64,000 bases of DNA, taken from the NCBI GenBank assembly GCA_021234155.1, contig JAJEKV010000011.1, positions 21,530,677-21,594,676 on the forward strand, read 5' to 3'. The notes beneath the pieces are model-generated. The model saw only the letters and a list, made by a program, of their open reading frames with translations. It was not told the origin of the DNA and did not search any database. The stretch is from Isoetes taiwanensis (Eukaryota > Streptophyta > Lycopodiopsida > Isoetales > Isoetaceae). Made by a program: the position numbers and the translations under genes. Positions within the stretch are counted from its first letter, which is position 1; each line of letters starts with the position of its first letter. Below are positions 24,253 through 35,309 of this stretch, piece after piece.

Positions 24253-24724
24253 GTGAGCATGTAGGAACTTTTGCTTAGACTTCTCTTGATGGATTTACCG
24301 CATGAATATGTAGCATTATAACAGGGGGTTTTTTTTGTGTTTTTGTACGCTTTTTGGCATGGTTTTCCTATGATTTCGGTGCTGTATTCATTGGGCCATA
24401 CTAAATAGTATTTCTAGAGTGCAGCTTTTCTGGAGCGTTGATGTGGATTAGCTTTAACAATCTAACGGTTCTTATGCCGAGCTCCTTATTCATATGCATG
24501 AACCCAAAGAAAGCTCGCTTTCTCCTCGTAAGCTCTTGTGGTGGTTTTATCCGTCGTGCCGCCGCTACCGATCCGCTCCCTCTATCCTCATCCAACAGCT
24601 TGTGGTATGGAAGTTTGTGCTTTTTTTCATGACGCATAATCTTCCATGACATGAGATTGGAACAATGCATGATACTGTGTTTTTCTGCTTTTTGCCGTTT
24701 TTTGCTTTTTATGCTACATATTGC

Positions 24725-25250
24725 ATTCATCTTTTTAAACATTCCGCAGAAAGTGTTGTGTTACTTGGTTTTGGTTCTCAAGATTGTAACGCAAGTGGAG
24801 ATTTCTAGCATGGTGAAGTGGAGATGGAAAAAGATCGCTATAACAACCGCAACTTCCTCTCGCTAGCATCCGTGGCCTTAGTACTGAATCAAGCCCGTAA
24901 CCGATGCCAAACCCAAACCGCAAGGTAATCGCTTTAATCCGAAACCCTCGCATGGCAGGGCCAAATCCGAAACCTAGCAATGCACCTAGCATTAGAATCG
25001 CATGCCGCCCCAATCCTTTCCTTGAATCCAAAACATTCCCACTGTATTCATCTTCTTTAAAGATTTTACAGAAAGTCTTGTGTTATTTGCTCTTGGTTCA
25101 CAGGATTCTTGGTTCACAGGATTCAAACGTGCAGGGAGATTTCTGAAATGGTAAAGTGGAGATGGAAAAGTTCTGGCTAAAACATCCTCAACTCCCCTCT
25201 CGCTACCATTTGTGCCTTAGTACGGATCCGCAAGAGCCCGACCGATGCCG
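24725..25250. repeat. Diverged tandem duplication, about 320-bp period
   Basis: The segment 24725-24910 (TTCATC, CAGAAAGTGTTGTGTTACTT, GGTGAAGTGGAGATGGAAAA, CCTCTCGCTA) recurs at about 25045-25250 with the same order of words. It lies in a presumed intron of the IBtk-like gene. No coding function is evident in either unit. Confidence 0.75.
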
Positions 25251-25439
25251 CACTCCAAACTTGTTGCACGCTCAATCCGGAGAGCGAAAGTCCGGCATGG
25301 CGTAGCCAAAACCGGACCTTGCATTATTTTCTTGAATCCAAACCCCGCGATAAAACCTCGCATGGCAGCTGGAATCTGGCTGCAATCCATCGCGGTTACT
25401 CTTGAAACCGAGACTTGCACGATTCACCATGCCGTAACC

Positions 25440-25660
25440 GAAACCCTAACAATGTAAACTTGATGATACCCCTCGGCCGGCAAACGAATCGCAATCCATG
25501 GCATGGCTAATCCGAAACCCTAACCTCCCCGCAAACGCAACTCCAAAGGAAACCCTAACCCCGCCCCAAACAAATCGGCCTCCATCTCCCCAATCTCTCA
25601 GAAGCTCCCTATTCTCGAAGTTCTGCCTTTAACCCCCCGCTTGGAAGCCCTAACGCTTTT
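25440..25660. promoter_or_regulatory. Cluster of AAACCCTA telo-box words
   Basis: GAAACCCTAAC occurs at about 25440, 25516 and 25550, with GGAAGCCCTAACG at about 25645. AAACCCTA boxes are known elements near transcription starts of translation-related and other growth genes in plants, and also resemble the plant telomere repeat. No gene start downstream is convincing, so regulatory function is unproven here. Confidence 0.35.
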
Positions 25661-25741
25661 CGTATTTGCTTATATGTTTTATATGTTTTACGTAATCATT
25701 TTTGGACATAAAAAAGTGTTTCCCTGCTTGCCGAGATTAAT

Positions 25742-25920
25742 ATATATCCAATTACAATTACAAGCTTGTGTTATTCTTTTGCTATAATGCTATATATTCC
25801 TTCTAACCTTGTGTTGTCTAACGTGACCAACCATTGCTTAGGTTAATATCCAATTACAATTACAAGCTTGTGTTATTCTTATTATAATGCTATATGAAAC
25901 TTTTAACCTTGTGTTGTTTT
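25742..25920. repeat. Two-copy tandem duplication, about 103-bp period
   Basis: TATCCAATTACAATTACAAG plus CTTGTGTTATTCTT, TATAATGCTATAT and AACCTTGTGTTGT occur at 25742-25821 and again at about 25845-25920. Confidence 0.85.
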
Positions 25921-26099
25921 TTAATGATCGCAGTTTGTTTACAATGAGACGAATGGCACGAAAACGCATTTGAGGCTCAACCTCAACATCACGAATGGGA
26001 GTTATACAAGGTAAGGCATCACGCACGCAGGTAAACCATCCCGCACAAGAAGATGTCAAAGCTCAAGAGGCACAAATCAACGAACGCTGCTGAGGTATT

Positions 26100-26543
26100 T
26101 TGCAATACATTACATGTAAACAAGTCTCCGCCACACGCCAAGATCCCGACCATCTAGCCCTATTAGAGATCCTAGTCCCGTTAGGGCAAACAAGGAAAGG
26201 AAAACAAACCCTCAGAGAAGATGATGATACAGATTTGATTAGCATCCATACATCTAGTCCAAGTGACAATGATTGCTCGAGAATAACCAAAAGAAAAAAA
26301 AAGAAAAAAAAACGAGGAAGCTGTGGGAAGAACAAGCTACAACGCAAAACTAAAGGCCCAGTTGGTGGAGATGTATCCATAACGATAGGAATCGGGGGCG
26401 CAGATGTTGATCCAAAGCTAATAGACAACATCTTGGAGTTTTTTATTGAGCATTGTCATGCAGGATTAGTTGCAACAGAGCGTGGGTCAAATCTAGATCA
26501 GGGTAAAAGCATGTTAGGGTGTCCCTTAAAAAGTATTATTTAG
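26100..26543 (+). CDS. Unidentified ORF with basic cluster, 147 aa, possibly transposon-derived
   Basis: A continuous frame with an acidic stretch (REDDDTDL), a strongly basic run KRKKKKKKRG at about residues 64-73 that could act as a nuclear-localisation signal, and a hydrophobic segment VSITIGIGGADVDPKLIDN. It lies inside the expected intron space of the IBtk-like gene. Downstream short frames (26775-27514) contain AYDLMMNPFQATREKVSLVL and PPDNDPKTPGQELVKES-like words that could be later exons of the same gene. The style recalls plant En/Spm-associated proteins, but I cannot establish homology. Confidence 0.3.
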   Translation: MQYITCKQVSATRQDPDHLALLEILVPLGQTRKGKQTLREDDDTDLISIHTSSPSDNDCSRITKRKKKKKKRGSCGKNKLQRKTKGPVGGDVSITIGIGGADVDPKLIDNILEFFIEHCHAGLVATERGSNLDQGKSMLGCPLKSII

Positions 26544-26619
26544 TGACTAAAAAGGTACCTAAAAAGGTAGCCAGGAATGGGTACTGGGTACCTGTATAAT
26601 ATCTCAATATAAGGTATGT

Positions 26620-26645
26620 TTTAGAACTTTATATATATATATATT
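26620..26645. repeat. AT dinucleotide microsatellite
   Basis: A run of TATATA of about 18 bp. Similar short TA runs occur at 6975-6990, 53630-53643 and 55065-55076. Confidence 0.7.
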
Positions 26646-27639
26646 GGTCTCCGATAGCATTATCTTTACCTTAACTTTGAATATTACCATGTCCTTGACT
26701 TTTATTTTGGATTTTTGTATTAGTTTTAATGAAAAGAAAAATGAGAAAGTACCCAGTTCAGAAGTACCTAGTGTATGTACTTTTGCAGGTTCCAAAAGTG
26801 GTACACCCTAACATGCTTTTACCCATCACTTGCACTTTCAAGCCACGTGACCAAGACAAAAGAGGGAGTACGTGGTGCAGCAAAGATTGCTCAAAGTAGC
26901 CATGAGATGGAACACCACAAAGCCACCGGGCCAAAATTATGTGCAGACACTAAAGGACACAAAGTCGCATTGCTTTGAAGGTATGTTAGGTTATTGTATG
27001 AAGGATTTTGAAAGCCCCATTTTAGTGTAATGATGAGATAATGTCTCATCAAGAACTGATGAGAGGAAAAGAAAGATATGCGATGTATGGAGCAGAGAAA
27101 TAAAAGATACAACCGCTTAGATCCTAAGAACTTGCTCCCCGAAAGTCCGTTACTTTGCAAATTATCGAATGTCCAATCGTCGAAGCCACCCTTGACATTC
27201 ACAATCACTGAGATGATCAAGACAAAAATTCTATCTCAAGACACAATGGGCTATACCTACTAATGGCCAAAATGTAAACCAAAGAAGAGTTGAAGCCGCA
27301 TATGATCTAATGATGAACCCATTTCAAGCAACCCGTGAGAAAGTATCCTTAGTTCTATGGGGACCACCGGATAATGATCCAAAGACGCCTGGCCAAGAGC
27401 TCGTGAAAGAATCCATTTGCTAATCCACCAAGGTACTTTGACGAGCACCAACCCGTTAATGAAGATCCGCACGAGATCATCGGGTTTATATTGCGGGATG
27501 AGTTCAAAACACAATTGTAGTTGGAGATTTGGGTGATAACGAAATCATGCTCACCAACCGAACTCATCCTTTGCGTTAGAATGACACTTTCTGGTATTGA
27601 ATGGAATACTATAGTAATTGTCATCAAGTTAAAAATCTA

Positions 27640-29170
27640 GTTTAATATTATATTTTTCCATTACATTCTTACTTGCTCAACCTCATGAAATTGTTTGGTT
27701 AACATGCAGTTATAGAAGGCCCGAATGAATCACCTCCACTTGACACCGTAATCATTCCCCGAAATAAGCAATAATGTGGAGCCCGAAATTATCGTAGAGT
27801 ACCGTAAAGCCCAACAGCTTGAAGTTCAAGTTCGCTTAGTTCCTCCGCCATCAAGACAACCACCACCTCCACATGGCGAGGGATCCTATTGACGCTATGT
27901 CGCTATGGATAGTTGGATACATCAATGACATGCGATCGCCTATGCAACAAATCCGTAACGACCGAGCTCAATTGAGAACTTCATGCTTGATGCACATATC
28001 CGCTTGGACATAGATCGCCAAAGGCAATTACGCGGCGCAAATAAATGTGCTAACTAATCGCTCTCGCAGACTATTTGATAGGCAAATCAACCAAGATTTG
28101 TATCGTATCTTAAACCACTATCCACTTTAAGTGCTCCAAAACTATTATAATACCTTGGCTATTTTCAATAACTCAATAAATTTCTAAATAAAATGCTTTT
28201 TATAGCATATATAATTATATTACATTATGCTTTGATATTATAGTTAGTCATGTTTCATTTTACTATATTCCCTTTTTTTTTTCTTAATGTCGATATTACA
28301 TAACACATATTGCTACATGTTTTAGATGTCTTTTATATTCTCACGTCCGTTTTTTTTTTTATGGCCCGAAGGGCCAAAAATTTTTTTTAGTATAATAACC
28401 AACACATAACTACCATTGACATTAATTAATATAACCATTGAATCCAACACAATTAAATTAAAATCCCCCTTAAACCCCCTTTGGTTTGGGTGCATAGCAC
28501 CAACCAGATCCGATGATGGCTCAAGAGTTTTATCGGGCTCAAAGCATCCACATCCTCATGCCCATCAGCTATCTCCTATTTTTTTCTTCCACTTCACATT
28601 TGAGGTTGTTGTGGCAAGTGTAACTTGAATATGTCTCATTTTATTATGCTATTCATATATATAAGATTTGACTATTTCTTTGTATGGTTGAAATTTTATT
28701 GACTGGCGGGAAATGGTCTAAACAACTCGGCAATTCACAAATACCAAATGCATCTTTCATTTTAGGAGTTTTTCAATAATTTTACATTTTCCAGATGTAC
28801 GTCCATGAAGATCCTTTCTCATGTGCCCTTTGCTTAAATTACTATTAAAACTTATGAGGTTGGCATTGAGAATTGAAAGATGAGTTGGCATGGAGGCTTT
28901 GAATTACATGTTCGTGTTATCTCGAATATAGTTGTAGGAAATAAGCCAATATTAATTTCAAAAATTATGGCTGTGCAATACCTTAAGAAATGCTTATGCT
29001 GAGGCCCATTATTCTAGTAGTAATCATTGCCAGCTTTTGGATTATGTGCTTTTTATCCTATACATTAGCCTGTATTTCTAGTTTCTTTTTATGCAATTCT
29101 CGAGCTTTACATGGTCTTTTTTCTATTGGCTTGCATTTCCAAATTGTTAGCGCCTCAAGAGGGGGCATAA
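27640..29170. other. Probable transposon-filled intron, no exon recognised
   Basis: AT-rich sequence with poly-T and poly-A tracts (28271-28284, 28350-28390). The RCC1 blades expected here between exon b and the 29.18-kb exon were searched for by eye on both strands and not found. Confidence 0.4.
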
Positions 29171-29175
29171 AATAG

Positions 29176-29636
29176 TATCGGGCCGTCATCGGGAAGTATA
29201 GAACTGTTGTTGCCACGAATACAGGAGATATATACATTTGGGATGCCGAGAAGTGCATAAAAGAATTTCTTCCCATTCCTGCTCGTTTACATGGTTTAGA
29301 ACATATCGCATGCTTGTCAGTGGGGGAAACATATTCGCTGGCAGTATCATGTTTATACATGCCATCCTATCTGGCGAAACCTATGGTTGAAGTACCTTCA
29401 ATGATCAATCCAGCTCATGGGTTAGATAATGACGATGACAATGATGAAATACACAATCTTAGTTTTTCACCAGATCGAAAAGAAGCAACATGGATGTCTC
29501 TCGCGCCTCCTATTCAAAGCTTAAAGGACATGTGTCAAAGAGTTATTATGAAACAATTGTTGAACCTAGTAATGCACTGCAGCTACTTGAAGTTTCAGAT
29601 GCACTAGATGCGGATCATTTGAGAAAATATTGTGAG
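29176..29636 (+). pseudogene. RCC1-to-BTB exon of IBtk-like gene
   Basis: Readable as GKYRTVVATNTGDIYIWDAE, then LHGLEHIACLSVGETYSLAV, the last RCC1 blade. It continues with an acidic DNDDDNDE linker. After a frame change near 29525 comes EPSNALQLLEVSDALDADHL followed by RKYCE, the BTB-helix region of the family. It ends TGTGAG|GTACAT. The longest single frame runs 29314-29607. Confidence 0.75.
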
Positions 29637-29787
29637 GTACATTTTGTGATTAAATATGCATATGTATCTTTTTCTATTCTGTTATATAATAGTACTGTTA
29701 GATCAAGCTCTCATTTAATTGCTCTTTGAAAGAGTTCACATTTTTTACTTCTCATCCTGATTTTTGTATTTCCTGATGTTCTCGCAG

Positions 29788-29960
29788 GATATGGTTCTTC
29801 TGAACTTACCTTTATATTTTAACGACATCGCCACAATGTTTGGACATTTAAGGTCATTGGTACCGGGCAAAAGATTGGAAAGTAGCGGGTGTGTTGCCTC
29901 TTCCGAGCCATGGAGTCATAGACGCCCACCGACTCCAAGTGCACTTCTCTTTGCCATTTG
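29788..29960 (+). pseudogene. Post-BTB exon of IBtk-like gene
   Basis: Acceptor TTCTCGCAG is followed by DMVLLNLPLYFNDIATMF and later SSEPWSHRRPPTPSALLFAI, then a stop. Family members have a closely similar SSEPWSYRR.PTPTA.FP.I segment after the BTB domain, so homology is clear. The central portion is less conserved. Confidence 0.72.
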
Positions 29961-30302
29961 AAACTCCAAGGGTCCATCCCCATGATTTTGACCCAGGGGT
30001 TTCACCTACTATAAAGGGGATACGCCACGTGCGTTAATGGGGTCAGCAAAAAACCCTCCGTATATGCCTTGTCCAACCTTCTAAACACCCCTTCCCCGTA
30101 TACATATTACATTGATCCACCTGTAAGACCCTATAGCTAAGCCCCTATCCGTATGTATACATACAAATTTAGGATAAGAAAAAATCCACCCCATTCACTC
30201 ACATGTTATATACGCCTTTAAACTATGTGACATCCCCTGACTTTGAAGCAGCTTGGAATCATGTATGATGGCCAAGTTGCATCGTAAAAATTCCTACATG
30301 AA

Positions 30303-30720
30303 GATCCGGGTGATAAAGCATGCAGCATGTTAGGGCCCTTAAGAAGAAGTTACAACACATTGAAACTTTGGAATTTAAATTAACTGAGGGTCATTTCCTT
30401 GACGATCAACAACTTGCAAAGCTTCAAACAAAAGTGATAATTGTGAAGGAGCTTGAGATGCTCGAGTCTAAAAGTGTGCCACCACTAAGGCAGGAGGACA
30501 AGAGTTGACAACTCCCGGCGAAAAACAGGGAGGAATAAATGGCTCAGGGGCGCCAAGACAACAACAAGAAGAAAGGTTAAAGGCAAGGGCACTCAAAAGA
30601 CTCAAGAAAGTGAATATAAGAAATCTAAGCCTGAGCAAGCATCGCCCTTGCCACAAAAGAATGAGAAGACTGAAGACTATCAGGACTTGCATGATAATTA
30701 TGTAGCTGGGCCAGATGTCC
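30303..30720 (+). pseudogene. Coiled-coil exon of IBtk-like gene
   Basis: RALKKKLQHIETLEFKLTEG, then HFLDDQQLAKLQTK, matches the conserved coiled segment (ALRKKLQQIE-LESKL, DEQQIAKLQTK) of the plant family. The frame stops at 30506. A Lys-rich stretch (NNKKKG, KRLKK) follows in other frames, as expected for the basic region downstream. Confidence 0.75.
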
Positions 30721-30860
30721 TATAGACATGGGGCCATCTTCGACAATTAAGAGCAAAGTACCAATAAGCTTCCATAATTGAAGCAAGTTGTACTTTCAAA
30801 TATTCATAGTTTTAATGGGTTTGCATTTTTTGAAATAATGTTTCATCTTCTCATCCGCAG

Positions 30861-31390
30861 GAGGACCCTATGGTCGTAATGAGTTCAACTGTCAATTGCA
30901 CATCTGGGAGTTTGGCTGCCATTTCATTCCTGAAGACAAGTTCTTCATCTTGTGTTGATGCTCAGAAAACAGTGCAGAGTCCTAGCAGTTGTCAAAAGTA
31001 TGCAAAATCAAAGGGCAGAAGGGGTGGGCTTTCTATGTTTATGAATGGGACTTTAGATGCTTGTCCACAACCCCTTGAACGCAAAGTCTCACCTCCAATT
31101 GTTGTGAAAACTGAAGGTCCTGCCTGAGGTGGATTGAGAATGTCAAGGGGATCGTCATCACTTCTTGAAATCCAGAGTTCGCAAATTATAGAATCTAACA
31201 ACCAGGTGGCATTTCATGCAAGGATAAAGAAAAGCTTGTTGGTCATGGAGACAAGGAAATGGAGAAGGTTGATGCAAGGCTGCGGACCCCCTTAAGCAAA
31301 TTTCTTCGTTCATCTCCTATTGCAATGGCACCTCCGAAACAAAGCTCGGCTATCTCAACAGCCTATCAGCACCTGTCTTGTTAGCCAGTT
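30861..31390 (+). pseudogene. C-terminal exon of IBtk-like gene with nonsense change
   Basis: Begins after acceptor TCATCCGCAG with EDPMVVMSSTVN. Reads through KGRRGGLSMFMNGTLDACPQ to KTEGPA, where the expected Trp codon is TGA (31125-31127). It continues in frame as GGLRMSRGSSSLLEIQSS, matching the family GPAWGG..ISKG.SSLREIQ motif. Later LSKFLRSSPI-like words (about 31295-31325) match the distal tail. The single TGG-to-TGA change is compatible with either a real mutation or an error. Confidence 0.75.
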
Positions 31391-32890
31391 GGAAGAAGTA
31401 AACAAGCTGCTGATCCAGTTACATGCAAAATGCTGGAAGAGGATTTTAATAAATTTAGCCCATGCAGAAACTGCAGAGATTGTATGAAAAGGGAGGCAGG
31501 ACGTTTAAGGTTTTGGTCTTTCTGCTGGAGGATGTGATCATATGCTAGAAGGTGTATTGGGTACTAAATTGTTTTCTGATTGATCGTAATCATTGCTTCA
31601 AGCCTCACAACCACATATGTAGGCTTTACAATAAGTCACTGAAGCACAAGATAGCCAAAGCCAAAGAAGAGATTAAGTAACTTTATTATAAGTTGACATT
31701 TATGAGCTGCGCGAGATCATCGAAAATTCCAAATCTTTTGGTTGTTTCTATTACTACTGAGATTAACATCTTATTTCAACCATCTTCACTAGTATGACAT
31801 TGCAGGATTTACTATGGAGGGTGTTATGTTGTGAAGAAATGGATATTACAACCATCCAGTGCAAACATGCAATAGTCTTAATGTCTGCTTTAATCTAAAT
31901 TTCCATATTAGTTTTGATGGTTTGCATTTCATAGAAGTCTTCAACAGACAAGCAACTAAGTATTCCGTAAAAACACCTATTTCTAAAGGAAAACTATAGA
32001 ACCTATATCTTTGGGATTGACCAACAATGGAACCAAGGGTTTTGTTGATTCTATTCTGTTATACTAAATACATAAGTACTAACTACACAAAAGGCTTTAG
32101 ATGAATTGCCTAGTTATCTTTATCGATGTACCTCCTATTATATTTCGTTTTGTTAATAAAATTACTCCCTCAATTTTTTTGGGATAATAAAATTTATTCA
32201 CTTTTGCTTTTTAGCATTTTCTTTTAGTACATTATGTTCAAGTTGGTTTGTACTATAGATGTTGGGGAATAATCCAACACATGTATACAGATCAATATAA
32301 TATATATGCATAATAGATTTGCAAATATCATAGCTGAAACTGTGCTAAAGACTTACCATGTCCCCTGAGGACGTGAATTTGCTTCACAAATATAGTCAAA
32401 AATGATATTAAACTAAAGAAGGATAGGCAAATACATAAACTTACAAATTCATAATAAACCAACCCAACAAACCGATGCCCTCAAAATAGATTTCCTTTCC
32501 AAGACCTAAAATACTTGCAGTACTAACTTAGAAAAATAAATTATTTGCAAGAGAAACGTAAGGCATCTTACCTAAATGGCATGGTATGGCATGATTGTTA
32601 ACCTTTCCACTCTAAGAATCCCAATCTGGAACACTATCGATACTGGAAACTACATAGCTAGCTCTCCCAATTTAAGTTTTCTCAATGGCATCCTAGTATA
32701 CAGTGCGCGTGAAACAAACTGCTGAATCCAAAGGACCCAAAAAAAAAGTCAACAGCTAAGATCATGCACAAACTATCAATTATATACAGATAGATAGATG
32801 TTCAAGTTGGTTTGTACTGTAGATGTTGGACTTTACAATGTAATCAAATGTGTTTCTAGTTTGGAGCATTATGCATCATGGACTATGCAA
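31391..32890. other. Downstream of IBtk-like gene, AT-rich
   Basis: At 31435-31680 some protein-like words occur (EEDFNKFSPCRNCRDCMKRE; SLKHKIAKAKEEIK) but they fit no family I know. TTACTCCCTCAATTTTTTTG at 32160 resembles the CTCCCTC start of Stowaway-type MITEs, without a recognisable second end. Short TAGA repeats lie at 32787-32800. Confidence 0.35.
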
Positions 32891-32895
32891 ACATG

Positions 32896-34262
32896 CCCTC
32901 GGAGCGGTGAAAATGACTTATTTGAGAGCATGCTGCAACAGCTTCAACCAACAAATCACCTTCGCTAGATTCAGAACCTCAAGACGAACACTACGATTTT
33001 CTTTTTTAAGCGGTGCATTTTGCAGCAGAGCATGAGCTAGAGGAGTCGGCTCCTTTTCATAATATCTTGGAGTCCAACCTCTGGTGAAGTAGTTACAAGA
33101 ATGGGTATTTTGTTTTGAAGCTATTTAGATTATTTGGTGTAGGCGAAGTGGGGGTTGCAAGATTCCTTGAGTCAGTTTTAAGGCAAGACCTATTGGTGAA
33201 GGCCCAGTTCTGGGTGAAGTTATCAATACTTTCCCCTTCCTCCTCACTTGTATGAATTAATCTCCACAATTTATGAAATAAACAAAAGAGCTTTTGGGCG
33301 AAGAAAACAAATCCCTGCGTTTATACATCAATAAGGCTCGACATTAAACAAAGAAGATTCAACATGAAACGACCAAACAAAAAATATAAAAACACACGCT
33401 CGGGCAACTGGAGGGCAACCCTCCATGCGCGGCATCTTGTTAACTCTTGTTGATTTTTAATAATTTTATTAGCCTATTTTAATAAACAATATAATAGATA
33501 TTAAATTTATAATTGATTTGTAGACAAATTTTTATTTCGGCCTATTTAAAATCAATTTTTCATAAAAGAATGCACTTGGAGCGGTGAAAATGACTTATTC
33601 GAGAGCATGTTGCAACAGCTTCAACCAACAAATCACCTTTGCTAGATTCAGAACCTCAAGACGAACACTACGATTTTCTTTTTTAAGCGATGCATTTTGC
33701 AGCAGAGCATGAGCTAGAGGAGTCGGCTCCTTTTCATAATATCTTGGAGTCCAACCTCTGGTGAAGTGTGCTTTCACAAATAAAGTTACAAGAATGGGTA
33801 TTTTGTTTTGAAGCTTCTTAGATTATTTGGTATAGGCAAAGTGGGGGTTGCAAGATTCCTTGAGTTAGTTTTAAGGCAAGACCTATTGGTGAAGGCCCAG
33901 TTCTGGGTGAAGTTATCAATACTTTCCCCTTCCTCCTCACTTGTATGAATTAATCTCCACAATTTATGAAATAAACAAAAGAACTTTTTGGGCTTAAGAA
34001 AACGAATCTCCTCAAGCTATACATTAATAAGGCTCGACATTAAATAAAGAAGATTCAATATGAAACGACCAAACAAAAAACATAAAAGCACACTCTCAGG
34101 CAACTAGAGGGCAACCCTCCGTGCGCAGCACCTTGTTAACTCTTGTTGATTTTTACTAATTTTATTAGCCTATTTTAATAAACAATATAATAGATATTAA
34201 ATTTAAAATTGATTTAGACAAATTTTCATTTTGGTCTATTCAAAATCAATTTTTCATATAAG
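32896..34262. repeat. Tandem duplication with 677-bp period
   Basis: Unit 1 is about 32896-33572 and unit 2 about 33573-34262. The anchor GAGCGGTGAAAATGACTTAT lies at 32902 and GAGCGGTGAAAATGACTTAT again at 33579. The copies differ by scattered substitutions and a short insertion at about 33768-33786 (GTGCTTTCACAAATAAA). In unit 2 the minus strand has an open 60-codon frame (33595-33777) with NASLKKENRSVRLEVLNL, coiled-coil-like. In unit 1 it is not preserved in the same way. Function is unknown. Confidence 0.88.
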
Positions 34263-34559
34263 AAGGAAATTATAAATATCTAATTTCTCTTTTTTAAAAT
34301 TTTCAAAGAAAGTTTGAGATTGAAAATAATTTTAATTTCATCTCCAATTAAAAGAAGAATATTCTTCAAGTAATGTTTTTCAAAATATTTATGTTTTATA
34401 TTGTAATATAAAAGAATTGAATATTAAATATTTTAAAAGAAATTGAATTCTAATTCAAAAAAATATTTTCAAAAATATTAGTTTTATGTTTTAATGAAAA
34501 AGAAAATTGAAATTATCACAGAAATGCGGCAAATGGGTTAAAATCTAGTTTCGATCTCA

Positions 34560-35030
34560 TATTGCTTATTGCAGGAATGTACCCGGGGCCAAGGCTTTAT
34601 GAACTTCCAATATCAAAGGATATACATTATTCAAACCGGCACAAGTGCATGTTCCATTTGTCTAACCTAGTAGAATTATAACAAAGTTACATATAAAACT
34701 TTATAGACTATTTGTGGGCATCCTTGCAAAAATGAGAGTTGAAATTGGTAAGTGATTAGTGGATAAATAGCAACAATTAAAAGATCCATTATAAAGATAA
34801 AATTTTGGTTGTATGATCGTTGAATCTCGGCTCTTTGAAAGCACATCCACAGAATAATACCTTGAATACTGTAGTTTATTTGCTTGAATTACAGTGATGT
34901 CATTTTGGTGCTGCCCCTCTGCTACTCTATGTATTAAACTCTATGTTGCAATATACAGGTGGCACCTCTTTCCAACAAGGGGAAGCATTGGGCTATTTAG
35001 CTAGACAATGGTATTATGCCGGTAAATAAT
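34560..35030 (+). repeat. Dispersed repeat, inverted homologue of 59125-59530
   Basis: The segment aligns by eye with the reverse complement of 59125-59530 through shared words such as GCACAAGTGCATGTTCCATT, ATTTGTGGGC, GATCCATTATAAAGATAAAA and TTTCCAACAAGGGGAA. It leads straight into the WNC..W coding remnant at 34960-35300. Confidence 0.75.
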
Positions 35031-35300
35031 TCTATGGATGTTTATACTAAAGCAGGGATGTTGCATAAGCTTCCGATGAGATCCAAGAGACTGGAGAAGG
35101 TCATCTTTGTGGAGTGATTCAAGATGCTGATCATGATCTCATTCTGTTGCACTGATCCACCAACAAACTGTGGTGGAAAGCGACGAATGGAACTGCCAGA
35201 ATTGGATGATGGAGGCTATTCAAACTATTGCTCAAGATAGATGCTTAGTGTTGATGCCAAGAGTGATGGATAAACTGTTGGGGTTGCATACAGTTAGGTG
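34960..35300 (+). pseudogene. Remnant of unidentified WNC..W protein, third copy
   Basis: Readable in two frames: PVNNSMDVYTKAGMLHKLPM followed by RSKRLEKVIF, then after a frame change VVESDEWNCQNWMMEAIQTI followed by AQDRCLVLMPRVMDKLLG. It parallels the minus-strand frame 53444-53749. A stop follows VIFVE, where the copy-B relative has VIFCGV. The family is unnamed here. The WNC..W...A pattern at this position resembles a small fungal domain family (DUF6914-like) as I remember it, which is a weak inference. Confidence 0.55.
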
Positions 35301-35309
35301 ACTACTGTA

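Larger units (their letters stand above)
22695..31390 (+). pseudogene. Ankyrin-RCC1-BTB (IBtk-like) gene, disrupted
   Basis: Exons on one strand, in protein order, match the plant family annotated as ankyrin repeat/RCC1 proteins, relatives of animal inhibitor of Bruton tyrosine kinase. The order is ankyrin repeats (22.70-23.05 kb), RCC1 blades (23.8-24.25 and 29.18 kb), the end of the RCC1 propeller and a BTB region (29.2-29.96 kb), a coiled segment (30.3-30.7 kb) and a C-terminal tail (30.86-31.4 kb). Several junctions splice in phase. Many exons carry small indels, one clear nonsense change occurs, and RCC1 blades expected between 24.25 and 29.17 kb were not found. BTB proteins of this type are thought to be Cullin-3 adaptors. 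As written the gene cannot encode a full protein; assembly error could be part of the reason. Confidence 0.75.

Noticed and set aside
32160-32200. Stowaway MITE start (TACTCCCTC)
   Set aside because: Only one end-like word was found, with no matching inverted end or TA duplication.
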